A stretch of 64,000 nucleotides of DNA, taken from assembly GCF_030125375.1 (NCBI RefSeq), contig NZ_JASJUU010000002.1:391968-455967 (forward strand), read 5' to 3'. The stretch comes from Pseudoalteromonas umbrosa. GTDB taxonomy: Bacteria; Pseudomonadota; Gammaproteobacteria; Enterobacterales; Alteromonadaceae. Below, one piece after another: positions 54,814-63,430 of the stretch (its first letter is position 1; each line of letters begins with the position of its first letter). Position numbers and translations under genes: made by a program. The notes below the pieces were generated by a model that was not told the DNA's origin, made no database searches, and saw only the letters and a program-made list of their open reading frames with translations.

Positions 54814-55173
54814 TTAATAGCTCAGCTCCAACATGAGTGTTTTTTCGGCCTTAACTAACCAAAACTCTGCAGAGCGCTTTGTATCAAAGCCAAGCATTTT
54901 TGCCGCTTGGCTTAACTCAACATCCAACAAATACTTTGCTCGTATTGCACGGATGCATTCTGGCCGCAGTTTGCTGATTAACTGCCCCAGTAATTCAATT
55001 TCTTCTGGTACATTCATCATGTCACTAGAGAAGTAATTACTATGACCCCCTCCAGTTTGCTCTGTTATTGCTTGGCGGCTAAAGCCCTTGCCCTGCTCTT
55101 GCTGTCGCCAGTATTTACCCCAGCGCCTCAAGGCACTGCGAATTTGTTTAATGGTTATTTGTGTCGCAATCAT
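54814..55173 (-). CDS. Probable late regulator with a sigma-region-4-like helix-turn-helix
   Basis: A 119-residue protein. The C-terminal half (RPECIRAIRAKYLLDVELSQ then AAKMLGFDTKRSAEFWLVKA) reads like a sigma-70 region 4 HTH, as in phage antiterminator-Q-like or ArpU-like regulators. Its start overlaps the preceding HTH gene by 26 bp and has a good SD (AGGAAAG). Its place at the head of the locus suggests control of the tail genes; family assignment is tentative. Confidence 0.55.
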   Translation of the reverse strand: MIATQITIKQIRSALRRWGKYWRQQEQGKGFSRQAITEQTGGGHSNYFSSDMMNVPEEIELLGQLISKLRPECIRAIRAKYLLDVELSQAAKMLGFDTKRSAEFWLVKAEKTLMLELSY

Positions 55174-55423
55174 TGAGCTTTCCTATTACTTCTATAATAT
55201 CGAGTGAATAAACGTCTTCCACCAGGCCCACCACATCGTTCCACTTTGGGCTATATTCCCTATTTTCCCAGCGCCTCAGCGTTCGCTCTTCAATGCCATA
55301 GTTGGCGGCTGATTCCGCTTGAGTGAAACCGCGTATACGCCTTGCGAAACGGAGGATTTCCGCGCCAAGCGGTGTTCGTTTATCTTTAAAAATTCTGTTT
55401 GATGAGCAACTTGACTGTGTCAT
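55148..55423 (-). CDS. Small HTH (XRE-like) regulator
   Basis: A 91-residue DNA-binding protein with a helix-turn-helix: LRFARRIRGFTQAESAANYG then IEERTLRRWENREYSPKW. It starts with a good SD (AAGGA) and is the first gene of the tail locus, overlapping the next regulator. Probably controls the locus; whether activator or repressor cannot be told. Confidence 0.75.
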   Translation of the reverse strand: MTQSSCSSNRIFKDKRTPLGAEILRFARRIRGFTQAESAANYGIEERTLRRWENREYSPKWNDVVGLVEDVYSLDIIEVIGKLNDCDTNNH

Positions 55424-56008
55424 TGCGATCCTTACTGATTGTGCAGTTAAGCTTCGTGGTGATATGGAGTTATTTTCAACTTACTGTGAGTGATTGGAGC
55501 CATAAGCTGTGAAGTTGTGATTGACTGTCTAGTTAGGCAATTAGATAAAACACCTTGTTCAGTCCCCTCCTTTTTAAAGGCGGCATTAATACTCATTAAG
55601 GATATGAGTCTTTATTTTTTGCTCGGATTGAAATGAAGAAAGTTAACAGCTTTTCTCAATAACTTTGCTGAGCATAGGTAAATAATACCTTTTTTTAGGG
55701 ATTCAAACAGGTCAAAAATGCCCTAACAATAAAGACTTAAAGAATATGCGTATTTTCATACATAAAAAACAGATACATGTATTTCCATTTTGCTTTCATA
55801 TGTAAACAAAAATAACAAGGCAAATTTATTGCAAAAAGCAACGAGCGTTTGGTGGTTTTATTTACTTAAACCTAGCTATGTTTACACAAAAAACGTTCAT
55901 TTTAAAAATCTGCGCCAACGCTTATTTAGTGAATCTACTTACTTACGTTGAATGCACCGTAAGTTGTAACTACAATAGCGGAAATAAAAAATAAGTCGGA
56001 CTATATTT
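55424..56008. other. Intergenic region between the tail locus and ettA
   Basis: 585 bp between divergent genes, so it must hold promoters for both the tail locus (minus) and ettA (plus). It is AT-rich. I see no gene and no LexA-box-like palindrome I would defend. A diverged copy of part of the 192-bp repeat lies at 55640-55727. Confidence 0.6.
55640..55727. repeat. Diverged copy of the array repeat upstream of the tail locus
   Basis: The words AGCTTTTCTCAA, GCATAGGTAAATAATA, TTCAAACAGGTCA and TGCCCTA occur in the same order as AGCTTTTCTCAA, GCTTAGGTCTATTTTA, CGAACAGGTCA and TGCCCTA at the end of the array (35590-35665). The minus-strand reading keeps the DLF-x-x-LK word seen in the array units. 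Confidence 0.55.
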
Positions 56009-57673
56009 ATGGCTCAATATATATATACAATGTCGCGGGTGAGCAAAGTTGTGCCGCCTAAGCGTACTATTCTTAAAGATATCTCTTTGTGCTTTTTCCC
56101 AGGTGCCAAAATTGGTGTGCTTGGTCTTAATGGTGCAGGTAAATCAACATTACTGCGCATTATGGCAGGGGTTGATACAGAATTTGAAGGTGAAGCACGC
56201 CCACAACCTGGCACAAAAATTGGTTACCTCCCTCAGGAACCAGTACTGGATGAGAGCAAAACGGTGCGTGAGACCATCGAGGAAGCAGTAAGTGAAGTAA
56301 AAAATGCACTCACTCGTTTAGACGAAGTCTATGCAGAATATGCTATGGACGGTGCTGATTTTGATGCACTAGCGAAAGAGCAAGGCGAATTAGAAGCCAT
56401 TATCCAAGCACATGATGGTCATAACCTAGACAACGCGCTTGAGCGTGCAGCCGATGCACTGCGTCTACCAGAGTGGGATGCAAAAATTGAGCACCTTTCA
56501 GGTGGTGAAAGACGTCGAGTGGCAATTTGTCGCCTACTCCTTGAAAAGCCAGATATGCTTCTACTGGACGAACCAACCAACCACCTTGATGCTGAGTCTG
56601 TCGCATGGCTTGAACGCTTCCTACACGATTACGAAGGAACAGTGGTGGCTATCACCCACGACCGTTACTTCTTAGATAATGTTGCTGGCTGGATCTTAGA
56701 GCTAGACCGTGGCCATGGTATTCCATGGGAAGGTAACTATACGTCTTGGCTTGAACAAAAAGATGCACGTCTTAAGCAAGAAGAAAAATCTGAAAAGGCA
56801 CGTCAAAAGTCAATCGAGAAAGAGCTTGAGTGGGTGCGCTCAAACCCTAAAGGTCGTCAGGCAAAATCAAAAGCGCGTATGGCACAGTTTACTGAGCTAC
56901 AGCAGTCTGATTACCAAAAACGTAATGAGACCAATGAGCTCTTTATTCCACCAGGTCCACGTCTGGGCGATCAAGTTATAAAAGTCAATAACCTGAAAAA
57001 AGGCTTTGGTGATCGAGTCCTAATCGATGATTTAAGTTTCGCAATGCCAAAAGGTGCGATTGTCGGCATCATTGGCGCCAACGGTGCGGGTAAATCAACA
57101 CTATTTAGAATGTTAAGCGGTGAAGAGCAACCAGATAGCGGTGAGATCAAACTAGGTGACACGGTTGAGCTAGCTACTGTTGAGCAGTTCCGTGACAATA
57201 TGGATGATGGCAATACCGTTTTCCAAGAGATTTCTAACGGCCAAGATATTTTAAAGATCGGCAATTTCGAAATCCCAAGCCGCGCCTATGTAGGCCGCTT
57301 TAACTTCAAAGGCAACGATCAACAGAAGTTTGTTAAAGAACTTTCAGGTGGTGAGCGCAACCGCTTACATCTAGCCAAGCTACTTAAAGCGGGTGGTAAC
57401 GTTATCCTACTGGATGAGCCAACCAATGACCTTGACGTCGAAACTCTCCGAGCACTGGAAAATGCGATTTTAGAGTTCCCAGGCTGTGTCATGTGTATCT
57501 CGCACGACCGTTGGTTCCTTGACCGCATCGCGACGCATATCCTAGATTACCGTGACGAAGGGAAGATTAATTTCTTCGATGGTAACTACACAGAATACGA
57601 AGAGTGGTTAAAGAAAACATTTGGTGCAGAGGCTGCTGAGCCTAAGCGCATCAAATACAAAAAAATTGGTTAA
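56009..57673 (+). CDS. ettA: Energy-dependent translational throttle protein EttA (ABC-F)
   Basis: A 554-residue soluble ABC-F ATPase, the standard EttA length (555 in E. coli). Two ABC domains: Walker A GLNGAGKST and GANGAGKST, signatures LSGGERRRVAI and LSGGERNRLHL. The linker between them carries the EttA-type arm and basic RSNPKGRQAKSKAR segment. EttA acts at the ribosomal E site and gates entry into elongation depending on energy state. The N-terminus MAQYIYTMSRVSK matches the family and ends in a strong terminator. Confidence 0.96.
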   Translation: MAQYIYTMSRVSKVVPPKRTILKDISLCFFPGAKIGVLGLNGAGKSTLLRIMAGVDTEFEGEARPQPGTKIGYLPQEPVLDESKTVRETIEEAVSEVKNALTRLDEVYAEYAMDGADFDALAKEQGELEAIIQAHDGHNLDNALERAADALRLPEWDAKIEHLSGGERRRVAICRLLLEKPDMLLLDEPTNHLDAESVAWLERFLHDYEGTVVAITHDRYFLDNVAGWILELDRGHGIPWEGNYTSWLEQKDARLKQEEKSEKARQKSIEKELEWVRSNPKGRQAKSKARMAQFTELQQSDYQKRNETNELFIPPGPRLGDQVIKVNNLKKGFGDRVLIDDLSFAMPKGAIVGIIGANGAGKSTLFRMLSGEEQPDSGEIKLGDTVELATVEQFRDNMDDGNTVFQEISNGQDILKIGNFEIPSRAYVGRFNFKGNDQQKFVKELSGGERNRLHLAKLLKAGGNVILLDEPTNDLDVETLRALENAILEFPGCVMCISHDRWFLDRIATHILDYRDEGKINFFDGNYTEYEEWLKKTFGAEAAEPKRIKYKKIG

Positions 57674-57694
57674 GTCTATACACAATTAAACAAA

Positions 57695-57720
57695 AGCCCT
57701 GAAAAATTTCAGGGCTTTTT
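57695..57720 (+). terminator. Intrinsic terminator after ettA
   Basis: Perfect stem AGCCCTGAAA/TTTCAGGGCT followed by a T-run on the plus strand. Confidence 0.92.
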
Positions 57721-57783
57721 TATAGCTGGTTAGTCAGCCAAAAAATGACTAAACTTGATATATCCATACGACGAGATCGACTT

Positions 57784-58146
57784 ATGACAGAACGCAGAAA
57801 GTTTTCCAGAATCTTATTTTCTAATACCGCCTTTTTAATGACAACAACTGGCGATTACCAGTGTGAAATTATAGATTTGTCCCTAAATGGTGCACTTATC
57901 ACACTACCAACTGGGCTTTCGCCCCTCAAGGGACAACCTGCGAGTTTAAAGTTTCATTTACCCGGTAGTGAGATAGAAATAAATATGGAAGTCGAAATTC
58001 GCCACATTGAAGAAGCACATTTAGGGCTGCATTGTGCTCAGATAGATATCGACAGTGTAACCCACCTCAAACGTTTGATAGAATTAAACATTGGAGACGA
58101 TGATATTCTCCACAGAGAACTAGAGCATTTATTACTTCACGAATAA
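57784..58146 (+). CDS. PilZ-domain protein
   Basis: A small PilZ protein of about 120 residues starting at MTERRKFSRI; the frame is open to an ATG at 57745, which adds 13 residues. The c-di-GMP binding signatures are present: RRKFSR (RxxxR type) and, after some 25 residues, DLSLNGALI (D/NxSxxG). It probably binds cyclic di-GMP. It lies between ettA and the DUF350 operon, 23 bp upstream of the latter, so it may be co-transcribed. Confidence 0.85.
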   Translation: MTERRKFSRILFSNTAFLMTTTGDYQCEIIDLSLNGALITLPTGLSPLKGQPASLKFHLPGSEIEINMEVEIRHIEEAHLGLHCAQIDIDSVTHLKRLIELNIGDDDILHRELEHLLLHE

Positions 58147-58169
58147 TAAAATAATAGGTTAATACAATA

Positions 58170-58574
58170 ATGATTTTGGAATCTTTACAGGGATTTATTC
58201 CATTTATTTTATATTTTCTAATTGGCTATTTGCTAATATTGTCATTTTTATACGTCTATACGAAAATTACGCCTCATTGCGAATGGAAACTGGTTAAAGA
58301 AGACAACCCCTCAGCTGCCGCAGCTTTCGGCGGTACTCTCATTGGCTTTACACTGCCTATTGCCAGCGCTGCAGTCAATGCAGTATCACTAGTAGATTTT
58401 GCTATTTGGGGCATTATTGCCGGTGTGATGCAGTTGCTTACTTTCTTTTTAGTACGACTGTATATGCCAAAGTTATCAGAAAAAATAGAAAATAATCATA
58501 TTAGCGCAGGCCTGTTTTTAGGTGGAGCATCACTGGCTACAGGTATTCTCAATGCCGCCTGCATGACCTACTAA
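58170..58574 (+). CDS. DUF350 inner-membrane protein (YjfL-like)
   Basis: A 134-residue membrane protein with four predicted helices; the second half has the family pattern AAFGGTLIGFTLPIASAAVN and HISAGLFLGGASLATGILNAA. This corresponds to E. coli YjfL. It is followed by a YjfM-like lipoprotein and a YjfC-like ligase, the same order as in E. coli. Function unknown, linked to membrane/envelope stress by family context. Confidence 0.85.
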   Translation: MILESLQGFIPFILYFLIGYLLILSFLYVYTKITPHCEWKLVKEDNPSAAAAFGGTLIGFTLPIASAAVNAVSLVDFAIWGIIAGVMQLLTFFLVRLYMPKLSEKIENNHISAGLFLGGASLATGILNAACMTY

Positions 58575-58583
58575 GGAGTGAGT

Positions 58584-59177
58584 ATGAAACGCAGTAAGCA
58601 GATCAAACTCACCTTAATGATGGGCACTTCTGTAGGCTTGATCGGGTGTTCAGACTCAGAAGAGTCAACATTGCTTTTTAAAGATGTAGATGATTGTACG
58701 TCATTTGGGGTAGAAACAGAGTCATGCCTTTTTCATTACGAGCAAGCACAAGATCAACACTTATCTGAAGCTCCTCGTTATGCCACTGAGCAGCTCTGCG
58801 AGAGCGATTTTGGTTATGAGCGCTGTGAAAATAATGGCGGCTTATGGAGACCAGTCATGGCCGGTTTTATGGTGGCACTGCTCGCTGAAGCGGTTGATGA
58901 AGGTCTCGACGCGATGAAAAAGCGCAAGAAAAGGAAAGCCGCTTTTTTAAGTGGCAAATACTATTCAGGTGCGAAACCTCTCTATCGCAGTAAAGATGAC
59001 TTTTTTAATTATCGTAATGCGCAAAACAGTGTCGTCGCCAGTGTTAACTCTGCAGGTACCACCACAGTCAAAAGCAAAATAGTTAACTATAAGCCAAAAC
59101 CGAGCAAAACAATCACCCGTACCAAAAGTCGCGGTGGATTTGGTCGCAGTGCCAGTTCAAAAAGTTGGGGCGGTTAA
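58584..59177 (+). CDS. DUF1190 protein (YgiB/YjfM-like)
   Basis: A protein of about 197 residues starting at ATG 58584 (SD AAGGAG); an in-frame GTG lies two codons upstream. The N-terminus has a lipoprotein-like signal ending GLIGC. Cys pairs (DCTSFGVETESC, CESDFGYERCENNGG) and a Lys/Arg/Gly/Ser-rich C-terminus ending SKSWGG are typical of the family. Its partner is the ATP-grasp protein that follows. Confidence 0.85.
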   Translation: MKRSKQIKLTLMMGTSVGLIGCSDSEESTLLFKDVDDCTSFGVETESCLFHYEQAQDQHLSEAPRYATEQLCESDFGYERCENNGGLWRPVMAGFMVALLAEAVDEGLDAMKKRKKRKAAFLSGKYYSGAKPLYRSKDDFFNYRNAQNSVVASVNSAGTTTVKSKIVNYKPKPSKTITRTKSRGGFGRSASSKSWGG

Positions 59178-59205
59178 AGCCCCCTTTAAAACATCACACA
59201 TTACC

Positions 59206-60375
59206 ATGATTAGAGTTCCTATTGAGCCAAGAGCTGACTGGCAAGCCCAAGCCAATGCCCTGGGTTTTAAATTTCATACAATGCACGGTGCCCCTTATTG
59301 GGACGAAAGCGCGTATTACCAATTCACCCTGTCACAAATTGAACGAGACATCGAACAGCCAACGCAAGAGTTGCATGACATGCTGTTATACCTTGTAGAC
59401 AAGATATGTGATGATGACGAATTAATGCGGCGATTTGCTATTCCTGAGCCCTACTGGCAGATGATAAGACGTTCATGGCTGCGTAGAGACCCTCATTTAT
59501 ATGGACGTTTCGATTTTTGTTATGATGGAGTCTCAGCTGCTAAACTCTTAGAAGCAAACTATGACACGCCAACTTCTCTATTTGAATCAGCATACTGGCA
59601 ATGGATGTGGTTAGAGCAACAGGTAAATACTGGCGTACTTCCACCGCACAGCGACCAATTTAATAGTATTCAAGAGCAGCTAATTGCGCGATTTTTACAT
59701 ATTCACAAATTTAACCGCACTAAAACACTGCACTTTAGCTGCTGTAAAGAGACAGAAGAAGATAAAGGCACTGTAGATTACCTAAGAAGTTGTGCATTAG
59801 AAGCCGGCATTCCCTGTCAATTTACCTTTATCGAAGATATTGGCATCAATACTTTGCAGCAATTTGTTGACTTGAATGACAAGCAAATAGACTGGTGCTT
59901 TAAGCTCTACCCGTGGGAGTTTATGTTTGATGACGAATACGGCAAGTCGCTCAACAACATGTCTACACAATGGTTAGAACCAGCATGGAAGTCACTGCTC
60001 TCAAACAAAGCTATATTAGCGCTACTGTGGCAATATTTTCCAAATCATCCCAATTTGTTACCCGCTTACTTTGACGATCAAAAACACTTACTCAATAAGA
60101 ATAAGGGTATAGTAAAAAAGCCTATTTTCTCTCGTGAAGGGGCAAGTATAGAAATCATCAAAGCAGGTAAATTACTCGCCAAATCAAGTGGAGAATATGG
60201 TAAAGAGGGCTTTATCTACCAAGCATTTAAAGCACTGCCTAAATTTGCCAATGAACATGTTGTGTTAGGAAGCTGGGTGGTCGGTAATAGTCCTGCCGGT
60301 ATGGGATTACGTGCAGATCCCAGCCTTATCACGCAAGACCTCAGCCGCTTTGTGCCACACATAATTTTGGCTTAA
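59206..60375 (+). CDS. Glutathionylspermidine synthase-like ATP-grasp protein (YgiC/YjfC-like)
   Basis: A 389-residue protein of the C-terminal (synthetase) family of glutathionylspermidine synthase. Readable motifs: GRFDFCYDGVSAAKLLEANY, DTPTSLFESAYWQWMW, KPIFSREGASIEII. The start is ATG 59206 (MIRVPIEPRADW), the usual N-terminus; the frame is open upstream into the DUF1190 gene. No amidase domain is fused, so it is a ligase of unknown substrate, as in E. coli YgiC and YjfC. Confidence 0.88.
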   Translation: MIRVPIEPRADWQAQANALGFKFHTMHGAPYWDESAYYQFTLSQIERDIEQPTQELHDMLLYLVDKICDDDELMRRFAIPEPYWQMIRRSWLRRDPHLYGRFDFCYDGVSAAKLLEANYDTPTSLFESAYWQWMWLEQQVNTGVLPPHSDQFNSIQEQLIARFLHIHKFNRTKTLHFSCCKETEEDKGTVDYLRSCALEAGIPCQFTFIEDIGINTLQQFVDLNDKQIDWCFKLYPWEFMFDDEYGKSLNNMSTQWLEPAWKSLLSNKAILALLWQYFPNHPNLLPAYFDDQKHLLNKNKGIVKKPIFSREGASIEIIKAGKLLAKSSGEYGKEGFIYQAFKALPKFANEHVVLGSWVVGNSPAGMGLRADPSLITQDLSRFVPHIILA

Positions 60376-60400
60376 AAAAAGCAGCCTGTAGGCTGCTTTT
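60374..60400. terminator. Bidirectional terminator between the YjfC-like gene and cheR
   Basis: Stem AGCAGCC/GGCTGCT with loop TGTA, A-run on the left and T-run on the right, so it can stop both converging transcripts. Confidence 0.88.
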
Positions 60401-60404
60401 CAAT

Positions 60405-61238
60405 TTAAGACTTTTTCTGATAAATGATCCCAGGGTTGCACCTGAGCATTTCAAAATCATCACTTAACCCAGCCATTGACTCCGAAGCGCCTAAAAATAG
60501 GTAACCATTCGGGTTTAATGCTTGTGCAAACTGAGAAATAATTTTTGCTTTTACTTCAGGCGAGAAGTAGATCAGAACATTTCGGCAGAATATCACATCA
60601 AATTTGCCCAGTAAGGCATAGGAGTCCAACAAGTTCAAATGACGGAAATTCACCATTTTACGGATCGGATCAACGACTCTGGCCATACCATTACCACTGT
60701 CAATAAAGAACTTTTTGCGTCTCTCCGGCGATAAGCCACGAGCCAATGCCAATGCGTCATACTCTGCATTTTTACACATATCCAGCATAGTGTTAGAAAT
60801 ATCAGTGCCCACAACCTGAGCGCCCATTTTCATCGCACCTGGATTCTGAGATTGATATTCACTCGTTGACATCGCTATAGAGTAAGGTTCTTGACCTGAC
60901 GAACTCGCTGCAGACCATATCTTCACCGGCCTTCGCAAATCTTTAAACTCTGGATAAATTTTCTTTTTAAGTAACTCAAACGGATATTGATCTCTAAACC
61001 ACAATGTCTCGTTCGTCGTCATTGCATCCACAACTGCAGCACGCAACTGCCGTTCATGCGGACTCAAGGTTTTTGTCACTAGCGATGATAATGAATCAAC
61101 ATTAAATCGAGACATCAAAGGCGCAAGGCGGCTTTTCACCAAATAAAGCTTATTATCACCAAGTACTATGCCACACTGCTGTTCTAAAAAGGTGCGAAAC
61201 TGATCGTACTCGCTCTGCTCTAAATGTTTATTTTCCAA
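60405..61238 (-). CDS. cheR: Chemotaxis protein methyltransferase CheR
   Basis: A 277-residue SAM-dependent methyltransferase that methylates glutamates on chemoreceptors. Helical N-terminal domain, then the SAM fold: VKIWSAASSSGQEPYSIAMS, VVGTDISNTMLDMC, FDVIFCRNVLIYF and NGYLFLGASESM. It follows cheV by 16 bp in one operon, as in Vibrio and Shewanella polar flagellar regions next to flgA. Confidence 0.95.
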   Translation of the reverse strand: MENKHLEQSEYDQFRTFLEQQCGIVLGDNKLYLVKSRLAPLMSRFNVDSLSSLVTKTLSPHERQLRAAVVDAMTTNETLWFRDQYPFELLKKKIYPEFKDLRRPVKIWSAASSSGQEPYSIAMSTSEYQSQNPGAMKMGAQVVGTDISNTMLDMCKNAEYDALALARGLSPERRKKFFIDSGNGMARVVDPIRKMVNFRHLNLLDSYALLGKFDVIFCRNVLIYFSPEVKAKIISQFAQALNPNGYLFLGASESMAGLSDDFEMLRCNPGIIYQKKS

Positions 61239-61254
61239 TGTTTACCACCACTTA

Positions 61255-62187
61255 TTAATCACAATGGACCCACTTTTTCACTGCCGAAGCCAGTTCATCA
61301 GGGTTAAATTTAGCAATAAAGTCATCTGCTCCCACTTTTTCAATCATTGCCTGATTGAATACGCCACTAAGAGACGTGTGCAAGATAACATGCAAAGGTG
61401 CAAGCTTTGGATCTGCCTTAATCTCTGCGGTCAACGTATAACCATCCATTTCAGGCATTTCAACATCAGAGATAAGCAAACCGACACGCTCTGTGATGTC
61501 ATTTTGGCAATCAACTTCTGCAATCTCTTTCAGTCGAATGAGCGCTTCTTTACCATTTTTGGCCAGTTCAGTTTGCACGCCTAACGGCTCAAGTGCGCGT
61601 TTTACCTGATTTCGCGCAACCGCCGAGTCATCAGCGATAAATACGATTCGCTCACCGAGATCTTTTTGCATCTCACCGTCAGCGACAATCTCTTCACTAA
61701 CTTCAGTATTAATAGGACAGATTTCATTCAAGATTTTTTCAACATCCAGAATCTCTACAAGCTCTTCTTCTATCTCAGTCACTGCTGTTACATAGGAGTA
61801 CCTGCCCGCACCAGATGGCGGTGGCATGATGCGCTCCCAATTCATATTGACAATTCTTTCTACAGCGCCAACTAAGAAACCTTGAACAGAACGGTTGTAC
61901 TCTGCAATGATCACAAAACAGTTTTTAATATCTTCAATTGGAGGGCCACCCACGGCCAGAGACATGTCAATAACGGAAATGGTTTGCCCACGAATATGCG
62001 CGACACCGCGCACATATGAATTTGATTTTGGCATAGCTGTAAGAGGTGGACACTGAAGCACTTCTCTTACTTTAAAAACATTGATACCGAAGCGTTGCCG
62101 CCCCTTCAAACGAAAGAGTAATAGTTCAAGTCGGTTTTGACCCACCAACTGAGTTCGTTGGTTAACTGAGTCTAAAATACCTGCCAT
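61255..62187 (-). CDS. cheV: Chemotaxis coupling/response protein CheV
   Basis: A 310-residue CheW-REC fusion. CheW part: RFGINVFKVREVLQCPPLTA, VRGVAHIRGQTISVIDMSLA. Receiver part: IVFIADDSAVARNQV and the phosphoacceptor Asp in GLLISDVEMPEMDGY. It couples receptors to CheA and is tuned by phosphorylation. Transcribed divergently from flgA. Confidence 0.95.
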   Translation of the reverse strand: MAGILDSVNQRTQLVGQNRLELLLFRLKGRQRFGINVFKVREVLQCPPLTAMPKSNSYVRGVAHIRGQTISVIDMSLAVGGPPIEDIKNCFVIIAEYNRSVQGFLVGAVERIVNMNWERIMPPPSGAGRYSYVTAVTEIEEELVEILDVEKILNEICPINTEVSEEIVADGEMQKDLGERIVFIADDSAVARNQVKRALEPLGVQTELAKNGKEALIRLKEIAEVDCQNDITERVGLLISDVEMPEMDGYTLTAEIKADPKLAPLHVILHTSLSGVFNQAMIEKVGADDFIAKFNPDELASAVKKWVHCD

Positions 62188-62212
62188 TTCATTCTCCTAC
62201 TCAAAATACAGC

Positions 62213-62220
62213 TTATCGGA
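62213..62220 (-). promoter_or_regulatory. Possible sigma-28 -10 element for cheV
   Basis: The minus strand reads TCCGATAA, one base from the FliA -10 GCCGATAA, about 26 bp upstream of the cheV start. The -35 region is poor, so this is tentative. Confidence 0.3.
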
Positions 62221-62327
62221 ACAATGTTTGCTTGTTATATAGCATTCAAAGTTGCCCTTGAAGCGGTGAAGCAATTCACGCAAAATCTTTATACCTTGTT
62301 TCACCCCATAAGCATAGTCGAAACATC

Positions 62328-63035
62328 ATGAGTTTGTTAAAAAATACAATTGCAGTTCAATTCTTTCTCATTCTGGCTTACTTTTTAGCCAAGCAGCCAG
62401 TGTATGCTCAGAACTACGAGCCAGTAAAAATTCAGGAACTCGCAATAAAGTATGTTCAAGCGCACAGCACGCAAGACCCTAAAGGGGTACTGAATATATC
62501 TGCGTTACCGTTAGATACAAGAATCCCAAGTAGGCAATGCCAATCTCCATTAAAAGTTTCCAGCAAAGCAAGCCCGCCATTTAATCGACAGGTCACTGTA
62601 CAGGTTAGATGTACAGATAAAAAGAACTGGGTACAGTTTGTGCATGTCAAAATAGAGACCTTATATCCTGTCATTGTAACGACACAACAACTTGATAAAG
62701 GTACAGTGTTACAGGCTGAGGATATGAAAGTAGCCATGCGACCTAAACACTTTGTTCGCGCATCTAATATTGACAGTATTGATATGCTAGTTGGTAGTAA
62801 AACAAAGCGACGAATTCAAGCAGACAAGGCAATTAACCTTCGCCAAATATGTATGATATGCAAAGGTGACTCAGTCATCATATTTGCAGGTAACGAACAT
62901 TTTGCGATTAAAACCCAAGGTATTGCCTTGCAAGATGGCAATATAGGCGAACAAATTCGGGTAAAAAACGTTAAATCTGGAAAAACTATCAGAGCAAGAG
63001 TAAAAGATGTTGATTCCGTTGCAGTCAATATTTAA
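62328..63035 (+). CDS. flgA: Flagellar basal body P-ring formation protein FlgA
   Basis: A 235-residue periplasmic chaperone for the P-ring protein FlgI. Signal peptide at about 1-27 (ending QPVYA), then the SAF-type C-terminal region: VTTQQLDKGTVLQAEDMKV and GDSVIIFAGNEHFAIKTQGI, QDGNIGEQIRVKNVKSGK. The SD is weak. Upstream of flgM, which has its own sigma-28 promoter. Confidence 0.94.
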   Translation: MSLLKNTIAVQFFLILAYFLAKQPVYAQNYEPVKIQELAIKYVQAHSTQDPKGVLNISALPLDTRIPSRQCQSPLKVSSKASPPFNRQVTVQVRCTDKKNWVQFVHVKIETLYPVIVTTQQLDKGTVLQAEDMKVAMRPKHFVRASNIDSIDMLVGSKTKRRIQADKAINLRQICMICKGDSVIIFAGNEHFAIKTQGIALQDGNIGEQIRVKNVKSGKTIRARVKDVDSVAVNI

Positions 63036-63044
63036 AATTTTTGC

Positions 63045-63071
63045 TAAAGTTAGTAGTGGAATGGTCGATAA
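63045..63071 (+). promoter_or_regulatory. Sigma-28 (FliA) promoter of flgM
   Basis: TAAAGTTA (63045-63052), an 11-bp spacer, and GTCGATAA (63064-63071) match the FliA consensus TAAAGTTT-N11-GCCGATAA in all but two positions. It lies about 35 bp upstream of the flgM start, between flgA and flgM. Confidence 0.85.
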
Positions 63072-63106
63072 AAAGACTGAAACAACTATTTATATGGGTC
63101 ACTATC

Positions 63107-63430
63107 ATGGTTAATAACATTAACGGTCAAAACCAGCCGAACAATGTTGCTAATAATCTTAAGCAACAACGTGCTGAATTGCAAAGAAATGATGCAAATA
63201 ATGCAGCGGCCAAACCTGCCGCTCAGCAAAAATCAGCTGCAGACTCTGTCAGCTTGACATCACAAGCGCAGCAATTAAAAGGACTGCAAGATAAAGCGCA
63301 ACAAGCGCCGGCATTCGATAGCAAAAAAGTCGAGGAGCTTAAAAAGGCCATTGCAGAGGGTAAGTACCAAGTTGACGCTGAAAAGCTCGCAAAAAATATA
63401 GCCGCATTTGAATTTGATTTATATGGATAA
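63107..63430 (+). CDS. flgM: Anti-sigma-28 factor FlgM
   Basis: A 107-residue FlgM started at ATG 63107 (MVNNINGQNQPN); the frame is open to 63041 but that part covers the promoter. N-terminal half is Asn/Gln/Ala-rich and disordered; the C-terminal sigma-binding part has SVSLTSQAQQLKGLQ and KVEELKKAIAEGKYQVDAEK, which is typical. It inhibits FliA until exported through the completed hook. Confidence 0.93.
   Translation: MVNNINGQNQPNNVANNLKQQRAELQRNDANNAAAKPAAQQKSAADSVSLTSQAQQLKGLQDKAQQAPAFDSKKVEELKKAIAEGKYQVDAEKLAKNIAAFEFDLYG

Noticed and set aside
20342..55423. Complete P2-like prophage
   Set aside because: No terminase, portal, capsid, integrase or replication genes were recognised and no attachment-site repeats were found at the edges.
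20342..55423. Metamorphosis-associated contractile (MAC) or T6SS-like injection system
   Set aside because: Gene content is P2-type (U, X, D, E/E', FI, FII, DUF3751 collars, lysis genes). No AAA+ ATPase of the eCIS type and no T6SS membrane complex genes are present.
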